A stretch of 48,645 nt of DNA. It comes from Candidatus Nomurabacteria bacterium RIFCSPLOWO2_01_FULL_39_17. Lineage in GTDB: Bacteria; Patescibacteriota; Minisyncoccia; Phycocordibacterales; UBA9973. A model generated the notes under the pieces. The model saw only the letters and a program-made list of their open reading frames with translations. It made no database searches and had not been told where the DNA came from. Positions 34,776 through 40,985 of this stretch are shown here, one piece after another; position 1 is the first letter of the stretch; each line of letters starts with the position of its first letter. The position numbers and the translations under genes are program-made. The stretch spans positions 1,936 to 50,580 of the forward strand of contig MFUU01000010.1 in NCBI GenBank assembly GCA_001785805.1, in the 5' to 3' direction.

Positions 34776-35354
34776 CTATACTCTTTCCACGTATTCTCCA
34801 GTTTCAGTGTTTACGCGGATAGTATCTCCTTCGTTTATAAACATCGGAACATTTAGAGTTGCTCCGTTTTCGAGGGTGATTATTTTCATCCCTCCCTTTG
34901 AAGTGTCTCCGCGGACGGCCGGCGGAGCTTCTTTTACCTTAAATTCCATTTTAATCGGCAGGGTCACTTTTATAATCTTCTCTTCGCCGTCATTATTCCA
35001 AACCAAAGCAATAGCGTTGCTGTTCTGTTTTAAGAATTTCATCGTATCTCCGATTAAGGATTCTGTAAGTTTAAATCTGTTGCTTTTATCATTCGGATTG
35101 CAGAACCAATATTCTCCCCTGTTTGCATATAAAAACGCAACATCTCTTTTTTCAATCTCCGCTTCATACGCAGAATCAGCCACGTGGAACGTAGCGGGGA
35201 AAACCTTACCTGAAATCAGACTTCTTAATTTCACCTGATTTTGCGGTTTGCGCTGTTGGGTGCGGGCGACATGACTCTCCACTACTTCGCAGGGCTCGTC
35301 ATCATAAATAATTATTTTCTTTTCACGAATTTCGCTGTATTGAAGTTGAGACAT
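34776..35354 (-). CDS. efp: Translation elongation factor P
   Basis: Relieves ribosome stalling at polyproline stretches. 192 residues with the three EF-P domains: KOW-like N-terminal domain with QVKLRSLISGKVFPATF, a middle OB domain (YWFCNPNDKSNRFKL) and the C-terminal signature GATLNVPMFINEGDTIRVNTETGEYVERV (shown here only in its key part). The loop that normally reads KPGKGQA, with the modified Lys at its tip, aligns with ARTQQRKPQNQ, so the tip position is Gln with Arg/Lys next to it. The start at 35354 lies 7 nt after an extended -10 box; an upstream TTG overlaps the spacer and is less likely. Confidence 0.93.
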   Translation of the reverse strand: MSQLQYSEIREKKIIIYDDEPCEVVESHVARTQQRKPQNQVKLRSLISGKVFPATFHVADSAYEAEIEKRDVAFLYANRGEYWFCNPNDKSNRFKLTESLIGDTMKFLKQNSNAIALVWNNDGEEKIIKVTLPIKMEFKVKEAPPAVRGDTSKGGMKIITLENGATLNVPMFINEGDTIRVNTETGEYVERV

Positions 35355-35361
35355 AGGCAAT

Positions 35362-35370
35362 ATACTAGCA
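35362..35370 (-). promoter_or_regulatory. Extended -10 box of efp
   Basis: On the minus strand, TGC then TAGTAT ends 7 nt before the ATG at 35354, the same nine bases and spacing as at rpsF. Confidence 0.6.
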
Positions 35371-35404
35371 GAACAATTTTAAAAATCAAATTTTAATTTG
35401 AGTG

Positions 35405-35482
35405 GAAGTTTGGTGTTTTATGAATGGTCTGGCTGGGATAGGGACCCAGAGATCCGAGGACCTGAATAAAATACCAAACTTC
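35405..35482 (+). repeat. Palindromic element family 1, long variant, copy d
   Basis: Arms 35405-35421 and 35466-35482 pair at 16 of 17 positions, with G-T at the other. The core (44 nt) begins GAATGGTCTGG and ends TCCGAGGACCTGA, with an inserted hairpin CTGGG / CCCAG around ATAGGGA. It lies between recA and efp. Confidence 0.85.
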
Positions 35483-35522
35483 TGCGAGATAAATATTCGC
35501 GCTCTAAAATCTTATAATTTCT

Positions 35523-36566
35523 TTACGACTCCTCTTCAGCGAACTTTTTTCTAATTTCCTTCAGGATTTGGTCTCCGATTTTTTTATTTTCTTTCAAGAA
35601 TGTTCGGGTAGCATCATAACCCACACCCAACTTAACTTTCTCTTTCGCTTCACCTCTCGGCGCATAAAAGTATGAATTTCCGCTTTTTTCTACGATCTTG
35701 AACTTTTCTCCCAAGGCCATGATTTCTCCTTCTTTAGAGATTCCCTCGTTATAAATAATATCAAATTCTGTTTGCTTAAAAGGTGCAGCCACTTTATTTT
35801 TCACGACTTTTACCCGCGTACGGCTTCCCACTACTTCCTCTCCTTTTTTGATTTGGGCGATTTTTCTAATATCAAGGCGGACCGAAGTATAGAATTTCAG
35901 CGCCTTACCCCCGGGAGTAGTTTCTGGATTACCAAACATCACTCCGATTTGCATCCTGATTTGATTGATGAAGATTACAACGGTTTTAGATCTAGCAACT
36001 ATGGCGGTTAATTTGCGGAGCGCTTGCGACATCAGACGGGCTTGTTTTCCCACATGATATGCTCCCATGTCGCCTTCTATCTCGTCTTTCGGCGTCAACG
36101 CTGCCACTGAATCTACCACTACTACATCAATTTTTCCTGTTCGTACCAAGGACTCCACTATTTCAAGCGCCTGTTCACCATTGTCCGGCTGGGAAATCAA
36201 CAGATTATTTATATTTACCCCAAGTTTTTTTGTGTATTCAGGGTCCATTGCGTGCTCGGCATCTATATAGGCGCAAACCCCGCCTTTTTTCTGCGCTTCG
36301 GCAACGATATGTAAAGATAGTGTGGTTTTTCCGGAAGACTCCGGTCCAAATATTTCAATAATCCTACCCCGCGGAATTCCCCCAACACCGAGTGCCATAT
36401 CCAGCCCAATGGAACCGGTGGGAATTACATTGATATCCACTTTTGGCGAATCGCCAAACTTCATAATAGCGCCCTCGCCGAATTTTGTCTGGATTGCCTT
36501 GACGGTATCGTCCAGCATTGATATTCCTACTCCTTTATCTTCTTTTTTCTCTTTTTTCTTCAACAT
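35523..36566 (-). CDS. recA: Recombinase RecA
   Basis: 347 residues. Walker A GPESSGKTTLS (about 68-78), VCAYIDAEHAMDP, Walker B region VDVVVVDSVAALTPK, loop L1 EGDMGAYHVGKQARLMSQAL, and loop L2 FINQIRMQIGVMFGNPETTPGG with the allosteric Gln in the NQIR-type motif. The C-terminal tail is acidic (AEEES). Catalyses homologous pairing and stimulates LexA-type self-cleavage. A palindromic element ends 9 nt upstream of the ATG. Together with ssb, recO, recJ and comEC it could integrate imported DNA. Confidence 0.98.
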   Translation of the reverse strand: MLKKKEKKEDKGVGISMLDDTVKAIQTKFGEGAIMKFGDSPKVDINVIPTGSIGLDMALGVGGIPRGRIIEIFGPESSGKTTLSLHIVAEAQKKGGVCAYIDAEHAMDPEYTKKLGVNINNLLISQPDNGEQALEIVESLVRTGKIDVVVVDSVAALTPKDEIEGDMGAYHVGKQARLMSQALRKLTAIVARSKTVVIFINQIRMQIGVMFGNPETTPGGKALKFYTSVRLDIRKIAQIKKGEEVVGSRTRVKVVKNKVAAPFKQTEFDIIYNEGISKEGEIMALGEKFKIVEKSGNSYFYAPRGEAKEKVKLGVGYDATRTFLKENKKIGDQILKEIRKKFAEEES

Positions 36567-36575
36567 AATAATTTC

Positions 36576-36641
36576 GCGGGAAATACTTTTTATAAGGTCC
36601 TCGGAAAAAATCCCCAGACCATTCTAAAAAGTATTTCCCGC
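36576..36641 (-). repeat. Palindromic element family 1, copy b, perfect 17-bp arms
   Basis: Arms 36576-36592 and 36625-36641 are exact reverse complements. The 32-nt core, read on the minus strand, begins GAATGGTCTGGGGA and ends TCCGAGGACC before TTA. The stop codon of the 36624-36986 gene lies at the core-arm border, so the last residues of that protein come from the element. It is 9 nt upstream of the recA ATG. Confidence 0.9.
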
Positions 36642-36986
36642 TTCATATATTAATTTATAATTTTTTTCATTTATATTTCCAAATTTATCTTTGGCTGTTA
36701 TATTAACTATATTATAGCCCGAAAGCAAAACAATTGTTTCATTGAAATTTCCATCTTTGTCTATTGAAATTTCTCTGCCATTTAGGCTCAAGTTTATCGC
36801 ATTTTTAGCATTCCCGTGTACCTCCATGACGCTATTGGTAACTCTTGCTCCATCTGTTAGGTTTACATTTCTTATTTTTACTCCGAAAATCAAATTTTTT
36901 GACACGAAAAAAGCGTAGATTATAATAAAAATAAAAAAGACAGACAACACGCCGATTTTTAATATTTTTTTTACATCTTGATTCAT
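36624..36986 (-). CDS. Small membrane-anchored protein with Ig-like domain
   Basis: 120 residues. A short basic N-terminus is followed by one membrane helix (IGVLSVFFIFIIIYAFFV, about 12-29). Then comes a single beta-sandwich of the glucodextranase-B/Ig-like type: VNLTDGARVTNSVMEVHGNA, INLSLNGREISIDKDGNF, ETIVLLSGYNIVNITAKDKFGN. No catalytic residues are seen. The last five residues (AGNTF) and the stop are encoded by the palindromic element, so the natural C-terminus may have been replaced on insertion. It lies between ftsK and recA in the same direction, flanked on both sides by family-1 elements. Confidence 0.75.
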   Translation of the reverse strand: MNQDVKKILKIGVLSVFFIFIIIYAFFVSKNLIFGVKIRNVNLTDGARVTNSVMEVHGNAKNAINLSLNGREISIDKDGNFNETIVLLSGYNIVNITAKDKFGNINEKNYKLIYEAGNTF

Positions 36987-36997
36987 TTTCTTTTGTA

Positions 36998-37063
36998 GCA
37001 GGAATTACTTTTACGAATGGTCTGGGGATTTTTTCCGAGGATCTGAGAAAAAGAAATTCCTGC
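36998..37063 (+). repeat. Palindromic element family 1, copy c
   Basis: Arms 36998-37014 and 37047-37063 pair at 15 of 17 positions. The 32-nt core starts GAATGGTCTGGGGA and ends TCCGAGGATCTGA. It lies 7 nt after the ftsK stop and 11 nt before the next gene's ATG on the minus strand. Confidence 0.88.
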
Positions 37064-37070
37064 GAAAAAA

Positions 37071-39296
37071 TTATATTATATTATCACCATTTTCGTCGCG
37101 CATTATTTTTTCTAATACTTCTCTCGGCTTGGCGCCGTCCCCGGGTCCTATCACTCCGCGCTCTTCCAATTTATCCATCAGCCTGGCCGCCCGCGCATAC
37201 CCCAACTTTAATTTTCTCTGCAAATATGAAGTTGAAGCTTTGCCTGCTTCTACTACGCACATCCTTGCTTCCTCATACATTTCATCGTCGTCAGCACCTT
37301 CATCTTCGAGCGTGCTTTCGAAAATACTTTTTTCTGCCGAAATACTTCCGGAAGTTATAGAAATTTCTTCCGACACTTCGTCTCTATACGTATCTGCCAG
37401 ATATTTGACAACTTTCTTTACTTCACTCTCCGAAATAAAAGCGGATTGCAGTCGTTCCGGCTGGGCATCTCCCGAAGAATAGAGCATATCGCCGGCACCC
37501 AACAACTTCTCTGCTCCGCCCGTGTCAAGGATTGTGCGTGAATCAACTTGTGAAGAAACTTTCAACGCAATGCGGGCAGGAATGTTGGCTTTAATCAAAC
37601 CGGTGATAACATTTACTTCCGGACGCTGGGTTGAGAGAATAAGATGTATGCCCACCGCTCTGGACATTTGCGCCAGCCGCACGATGGCGGATTCAAGCTC
37701 TCTCGGGTAAGTGCTCATTATATCTGCCAATTCGTCTATTATGATAATAATATATGGCAGGCGGTCGGCATTTTCCACCATCTCGCCCGCGCCATTAGCT
37801 TTGGTTTTCTTCGGGTCTTTGTTGAAGACATTGTTATGATAAGACTCTATATCTCTCACGGATTCTGCTTCCAATATGTCATAGCGTCGGTCCATTTCTT
37901 TGGCTGCCCATTTAAGCGCTAATATAGTTTTCTTTGCTTCGGTTATAACGGGGGTAAGCAAGTGGGGGATATTCTTATAAAGAGTAAGTTCTACGCGTTT
38001 CGGGTCTATCATTATCAATTTTAAGTCGTCCGGGCCATTTTTATATAAAAGGGAAGTGATTATAGAGTGTATCGTGACTGATTTTCCAGAACCGGTTGCT
38101 CCAGCCACTAGGCAATGTGGCATTTTTACCAGAGTGTCAAACATCGCCTTGCCGGAAATAGCGCGGCCCAGCGCTATGGTAAGGGGTTTTGAAGCATTTT
38201 TGAATTTATCATCCGCGAGGAGGGTAGCAAGCCCGACCAGCGATTTTGTTCTATTGGGAATCTCGATACCGACTAATGATTTTCCGGGAATCGGAGCCTC
38301 TATTCTTATCGGATGGGCAGCCAGAGCAAGCGCCAAATCATTTTGCAGTCCGACTATCCTTGAGAGCTTCATTCCTTCGGCCGGTTTTAGGGCATAACGA
38401 GTGACCGTGGGGCCAATGGTTATTTCATCCATCTCAACTTCAATGCCGAAGTTGGCAAGTGTGCGTTTGATAATATTTGCGTTAGCCTTGATGTCGCCGG
38501 TGTTTGGTTTGCCCCTGTCTTCTTCAAGTAACGAAAGCGGAGGGGGAACATAATTAGGCGTTAGGCCATAGGCTTTAGGCTTTAGCTTTTTAAATTCAAT
38601 TTCTTCCATTGCCTCGCCATAGCTTTCAGCGTCGGCGGGTTCATCTTTACTTTTCTTTTTTCCGACACCCAATGCACTTTTGATTTTTTCTTTTGTGGTT
38701 AACTCCTCTTCTTCTGACATAGATTTTTCAACTTCCTCTATCTCATCTTCATTTAAGGTTAAAACCGGTTCTTCTTTCCTCTTTCTTTTTATTAATGACC
38801 AAATTTTAGCAAAAATCGGCGTGAATATCGGTCTAGCATCGAACATTACAAGAATTGAAATTATTAAAAGCGCGCCCAAAAGAACGATACTTGCATAACT
38901 ATCAAAAAGAAATATGAATGGGGTAGATAAAACCCTCCCCAAGAATCCGCCCGAGTGTTCGCCCGAAGCGACATCAATAATACCGAGAGAAGAAAGAAGG
39001 AAAATTACAGAACTTATGGTTCGCGTCCATCCGATATTTGGAGTTTCCGATTTTAAAAACGAAGATCCGAGCAGCATAAAGAGAGAGGGAAGCAGTATAT
39101 ATCCGACACCCAGTAAATAGTGCAGGTTTTCATAAAAGAATTTTCCAGCTACTCCCGCCACGTTAAATGCAGACATCAAAAAAAATAATGCTAAAACGAA
39201 AAACACAATCGCTAAAATACTGTGCTTAGTTTCAGTTTTTAACTTATTAGTTGGAAAATTATTTTTAGAATATCTTTGTCTGTCTTTTTTTGCCAT
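37071..39296 (-). CDS. ftsK: DNA translocase FtsK/SpoIIIE
   Basis: Septal DNA pump for chromosome segregation and dimer resolution. 741 residues. About four N-terminal membrane helices (25-165), an acidic cytoplasmic linker (170-235), then the motor: GPTVTRYALKPAEGMKLSRI, Walker A VAGATGSGKSVTIHS (about 400), Walker B IIIIDELADIM, and STQRPEVNVITGLIKANIP. The C-terminal gamma winged helix (TSYLQRKLKLGYARAARLM) reads KOPS-like sequences. The linker segment LKPKAYGLTPN is encoded by a GCCTAAN heptamer tract (38560-38592). The linker is much shorter than in E. coli FtsK, as in SpoIIIE. Confidence 0.96.
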   Translation of the reverse strand: MAKKDRQRYSKNNFPTNKLKTETKHSILAIVFFVLALFFLMSAFNVAGVAGKFFYENLHYLLGVGYILLPSLFMLLGSSFLKSETPNIGWTRTISSVIFLLSSLGIIDVASGEHSGGFLGRVLSTPFIFLFDSYASIVLLGALLIISILVMFDARPIFTPIFAKIWSLIKRKRKEEPVLTLNEDEIEEVEKSMSEEEELTTKEKIKSALGVGKKKSKDEPADAESYGEAMEEIEFKKLKPKAYGLTPNYVPPPLSLLEEDRGKPNTGDIKANANIIKRTLANFGIEVEMDEITIGPTVTRYALKPAEGMKLSRIVGLQNDLALALAAHPIRIEAPIPGKSLVGIEIPNRTKSLVGLATLLADDKFKNASKPLTIALGRAISGKAMFDTLVKMPHCLVAGATGSGKSVTIHSIITSLLYKNGPDDLKLIMIDPKRVELTLYKNIPHLLTPVITEAKKTILALKWAAKEMDRRYDILEAESVRDIESYHNNVFNKDPKKTKANGAGEMVENADRLPYIIIIIDELADIMSTYPRELESAIVRLAQMSRAVGIHLILSTQRPEVNVITGLIKANIPARIALKVSSQVDSRTILDTGGAEKLLGAGDMLYSSGDAQPERLQSAFISESEVKKVVKYLADTYRDEVSEEISITSGSISAEKSIFESTLEDEGADDDEMYEEARMCVVEAGKASTSYLQRKLKLGYARAARLMDKLEERGVIGPGDGAKPREVLEKIMRDENGDNII
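38564..38592 (-). repeat. GCCTAAN heptamer tract within ftsK
   Basis: On the minus strand the sequence runs as GCTAAA, GCCTAAA, GCCTATG, GCCTAAC and GCCTAAT. It codes for part of the linker after EFKK. A related tract lies at 40411-40480. Confidence 0.55.
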
Positions 39297-39400
39297 AAAA
39301 TTAAGGAATGTTAATGACTATAATTTTTGAGCATCCGCCCCCTGGAGGACTGCCATTGATGTATTTTAACACACTAAATTTTCTTGGCATACTCTGTTCT

Positions 39401-39467
39401 GTTGCTTGCATTTTTTTTCCCTACATACGGCCCAGCCGAATTCCTCGCTCGAAAAAATGTAAGCAAC
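39401..39467. repeat. Hairpin element of a third type
   Basis: Left arm 39401-39419 (GTTGCTTGCATTTTTTTTC) pairs with 39451-39467 (GAAAAAATGTAAGCAAC). The 31-nt core reads CCTACATACGGCCCAG then CCGAATTCCTCGCTC and does not match family 1 or 2. Confidence 0.65.
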
Positions 39468-39479
39468 TTCATCTGAGTC

Positions 39480-39584
39480 TTCCGGAAACAAATTTTTAAG
39501 GGGTTTGGCGAGCGACGGCGAACCAATTTCAGGATTTTTCAAGCTTCGAAAAATCCGTACCGGCAAAAATTTCGGTTTCTGGAA
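39480..39584 (-). repeat. Palindromic element family 2, copy i
   Basis: Arms 39480-39497 and 39565-39584 pair with a 2-nt bulge. Read on the minus strand, the core contains GGATTTTTC pairing with GAAAAATCC, and TTCGCCGTCGCTCG corresponding to the second hairpin of the copies at 14154 and 34674. It is the most diverged of the three. Confidence 0.65.
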
Positions 39585-39620
39585 AACTCTAAATTAACTT
39601 GCCTTTTTTCTTGTCCTATA

Positions 39621-39626
39621 TATAAT
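39621..39626 (+). promoter_or_regulatory. -10 box of the 39633 gene
   Basis: TATAAT at 39621-39626, 6 nt before the ATG; leaderless layout. Confidence 0.55.
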
Positions 39627-39632
39627 GGACAA

Positions 39633-40418
39633 ATGTTTGGAGATCAAAAAGACACACAGAAAAATCTCAAAGACTCCGAAAATAAGTCCGTAACACCCTA
39701 CGGAGCTAGCTCTCAAGGCATGCCTTTTATGTTGTCTTATACGAAGACAAATAAGCTTATTACAGCGCTTTATATGGTAACGGACATAATAGACAAAGAA
39801 GAACCATTGAGGAATAAATTAAGGACATTAGGAACTGGGATTATATCAGACATCAATACCGCGCCAATCAACATTTGCAGTAAGATATCTGAAATAATGT
39901 CCTTTTTAGATATTGCCGGAGCGGTTAATATCATATCTTCAATGAATTGCAATATTTTAAGAAAAGAGTTTATGGAACTGGATCAATCTATAAGAGAGTC
40001 TACTAATACAGTTGGGAGCATAAGTAAACAAATAAATCTTTCGGAATTTTTCACAGGAGAACTTTCTCCCAAGCTAGATAGAAAACAATCCAAATCTATT
40101 GGACATAAGAATTCAGCAAGACTTGGTGTCCAAAAGGGCGGTACTTTAATGCAAGCTCTGTCCGATACGACTTTAAACAGTCCAAACACAGTTGCCCCTA
40201 ACGTTTTTAAAAAGGAAAGACGTGAAGAAATAATTAAAATTATTAAAAATAGTTCAAATGGGACTACTATAACGGACATTAAAACCCAAGCGAGCGGGCC
40301 CCTTGTTTCTTGTAGTGAGAAAACTCTTCAAAGAGAGTTGATTTCTATGGTAAAAGACAATGTCCTTTATAAAACAGGAAAGAAACGCTGGAGTCGATAT
40401 TTTTTAGCTAGGCCTTAG
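39633..40418 (+). CDS. Protein of unknown function with C-terminal winged-helix-like segment
   Basis: 261 residues, not recognised. The N-terminal part (about 28-150) looks all-helical: SYTKTNKLITALYMVTDIID, LRNKLRTLGTGIISDINTA and ICSKISEIMSFLDIAGAVN. A polar linker follows (about 150-190). The C-terminal 65 residues (KKERREEIIKIIKNSSNGTT and onward to KTGKKRWSRYFLARP) look like a helix-turn-helix with a basic wing. That suggests DNA or RNA binding, by inference only. It has a strong leaderless promoter and stands alone. A heptamer repeat hairpin follows its stop and may terminate transcription. Confidence 0.7.
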   Translation: MFGDQKDTQKNLKDSENKSVTPYGASSQGMPFMLSYTKTNKLITALYMVTDIIDKEEPLRNKLRTLGTGIISDINTAPINICSKISEIMSFLDIAGAVNIISSMNCNILRKEFMELDQSIRESTNTVGSISKQINLSEFFTGELSPKLDRKQSKSIGHKNSARLGVQKGGTLMQALSDTTLNSPNTVAPNVFKKERREEIIKIIKNSSNGTTITDIKTQASGPLVSCSEKTLQRELISMVKDNVLYKTGKKRWSRYFLARP

Positions 40419-40480
40419 CCACTAGGCGTTAGGCTTTAGTTTTTTGCATTAAGCTAGTTGCCTAAAGCCTAAAAGCTAGG
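40411..40480. repeat. GCCTAAN heptamer palindrome after the 39633 gene
   Basis: TAGGCGTTAGGC at 40423-40434 pairs with GCCTAAAGCCTA at 40460-40471. The units are the same heptamers seen in the ftsK linker. It overlaps the end of the 39633 gene and could be a terminator, though no clean T tract follows. Confidence 0.6.
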
Positions 40481-40569
40481 GTCTATTTTCTTGCTTTTAA
40501 ATTAGAAATATGCGAATATAGATTTACGGATGATTTTACCCTTCCCCTTCAAAAAGGGTGAATTGTAAG

Positions 40570-40578
40570 TTATCCACA
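40570..40578 (+). promoter_or_regulatory. TTATCCACA box (DnaA-box sequence) upstream of the S-layer-like promoter
   Basis: Exact match to the bacterial DnaA-box consensus TTATCCACA, 7 nt upstream of the -35 and 40 nt upstream of the -10. The same box sits 38 nt upstream of the -10 at 46895. Confidence 0.55.
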
Positions 40579-40585
40579 TAATATA

Positions 40586-40615
40586 TTGCCGTGTTTTATG
40601 GCTATATTATATAAT
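40586..40615 (+). promoter_or_regulatory. Promoter of the S-layer-like gene
   Basis: TTGCCG at 40586-40591, an 18-nt spacer and TATAAT at 40610-40615. Transcription would start near 40622, leaving a leader of about 365 nt before the ATG at 40986. Confidence 0.55.
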
Positions 40616-40750
40616 ACTCCTGTATTACGGACCGCGTATTTCTGCGTATTCCGTATTTACGGTTTTCGTTTGTTTTCGCTCACGATTTCGTCGAAAAAAT
40701 CTTGAGGGAGGACAAGCCCAACAAAAGATCAAAAATTTGTTTGGGTAAGT

Positions 40751-40975
40751 CCGTACACTTAATAGTTAAGTGTTCGGATAAAAGTAAGGTCATTGAAAAC
40801 AAAATACGAGAATTCTTGCATTTTTTGCAAGAAGAGTTTTGTTTTCAGTTTAGTTCAAATCTGTTCATTATTGTATATATCCGTCGCATTAATAATATTT
40901 ATCAAATATAGGCGGGTTAAAAATAATGAAAGGAAAAATACGCCTTTAGTTTTGTCGAAACTAATTAATGGCGTA
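40751..40975 (+). promoter_or_regulatory. Structured 5' leader of the S-layer-like gene (three hairpins)
   Basis: Hairpin 1: 40751-40777, 12-nt arms with one mismatch and loop TAG. Hairpin 2: 40794-40847, outer arms TGAAAACAAAA / TTTTGTTTTCA and inner arms TTCTTGCA / TGCAAGAA. Hairpin 3: 40939-40975, TACGCC / GGCGTA with inner TTAGTTT / AAACTAA, ending 10 nt before the ATG. They could stabilise the mRNA or control translation. Confidence 0.5.
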
Positions 40976-40985
40976 GAAAAAAATT

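Larger units (their letters stand above)
39297..39632. other. Divergent intergenic region with two palindromic elements
   Basis: Between ftsK (minus) and the 39633 gene (plus). It holds a hairpin element at 39401-39467, a family-2 element at 39480-39584 and the promoter of the plus-strand gene. Short open frames here overlap the palindromes, have no recognisable domain and are not called. Confidence 0.7.
40419..40985. other. Intergenic region and long leader of the S-layer-like gene
   Basis: No convincing gene. Contents in order: heptamer palindrome (to 40480), TTATCCACA box (40570-40578), promoter (40586-40615), then about 365 nt of leader with three hairpins. Small open frames at 40702-40911 and 40793-40993 lie across the hairpins and are not supported. 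Confidence 0.7.

Noticed and set aside
34759..35238. 159-residue open frame opposite efp
   Set aside because: efp is unmistakable on the other strand; this frame is its shadow.
39308..39499. 63-residue open frame in the ftsK upstream region
   Set aside because: It runs through the hairpin element at 39401-39467, has no domain-like features and no ribosome site or promoter; probably chance.
40570..40578. Chromosome replication origin suggested by a perfect DnaA-box sequence
   Set aside because: Only one box at this site, no dnaA, dnaN or gyr gene nearby and no AT-rich 13-mer array; promoter placement is the better reading.
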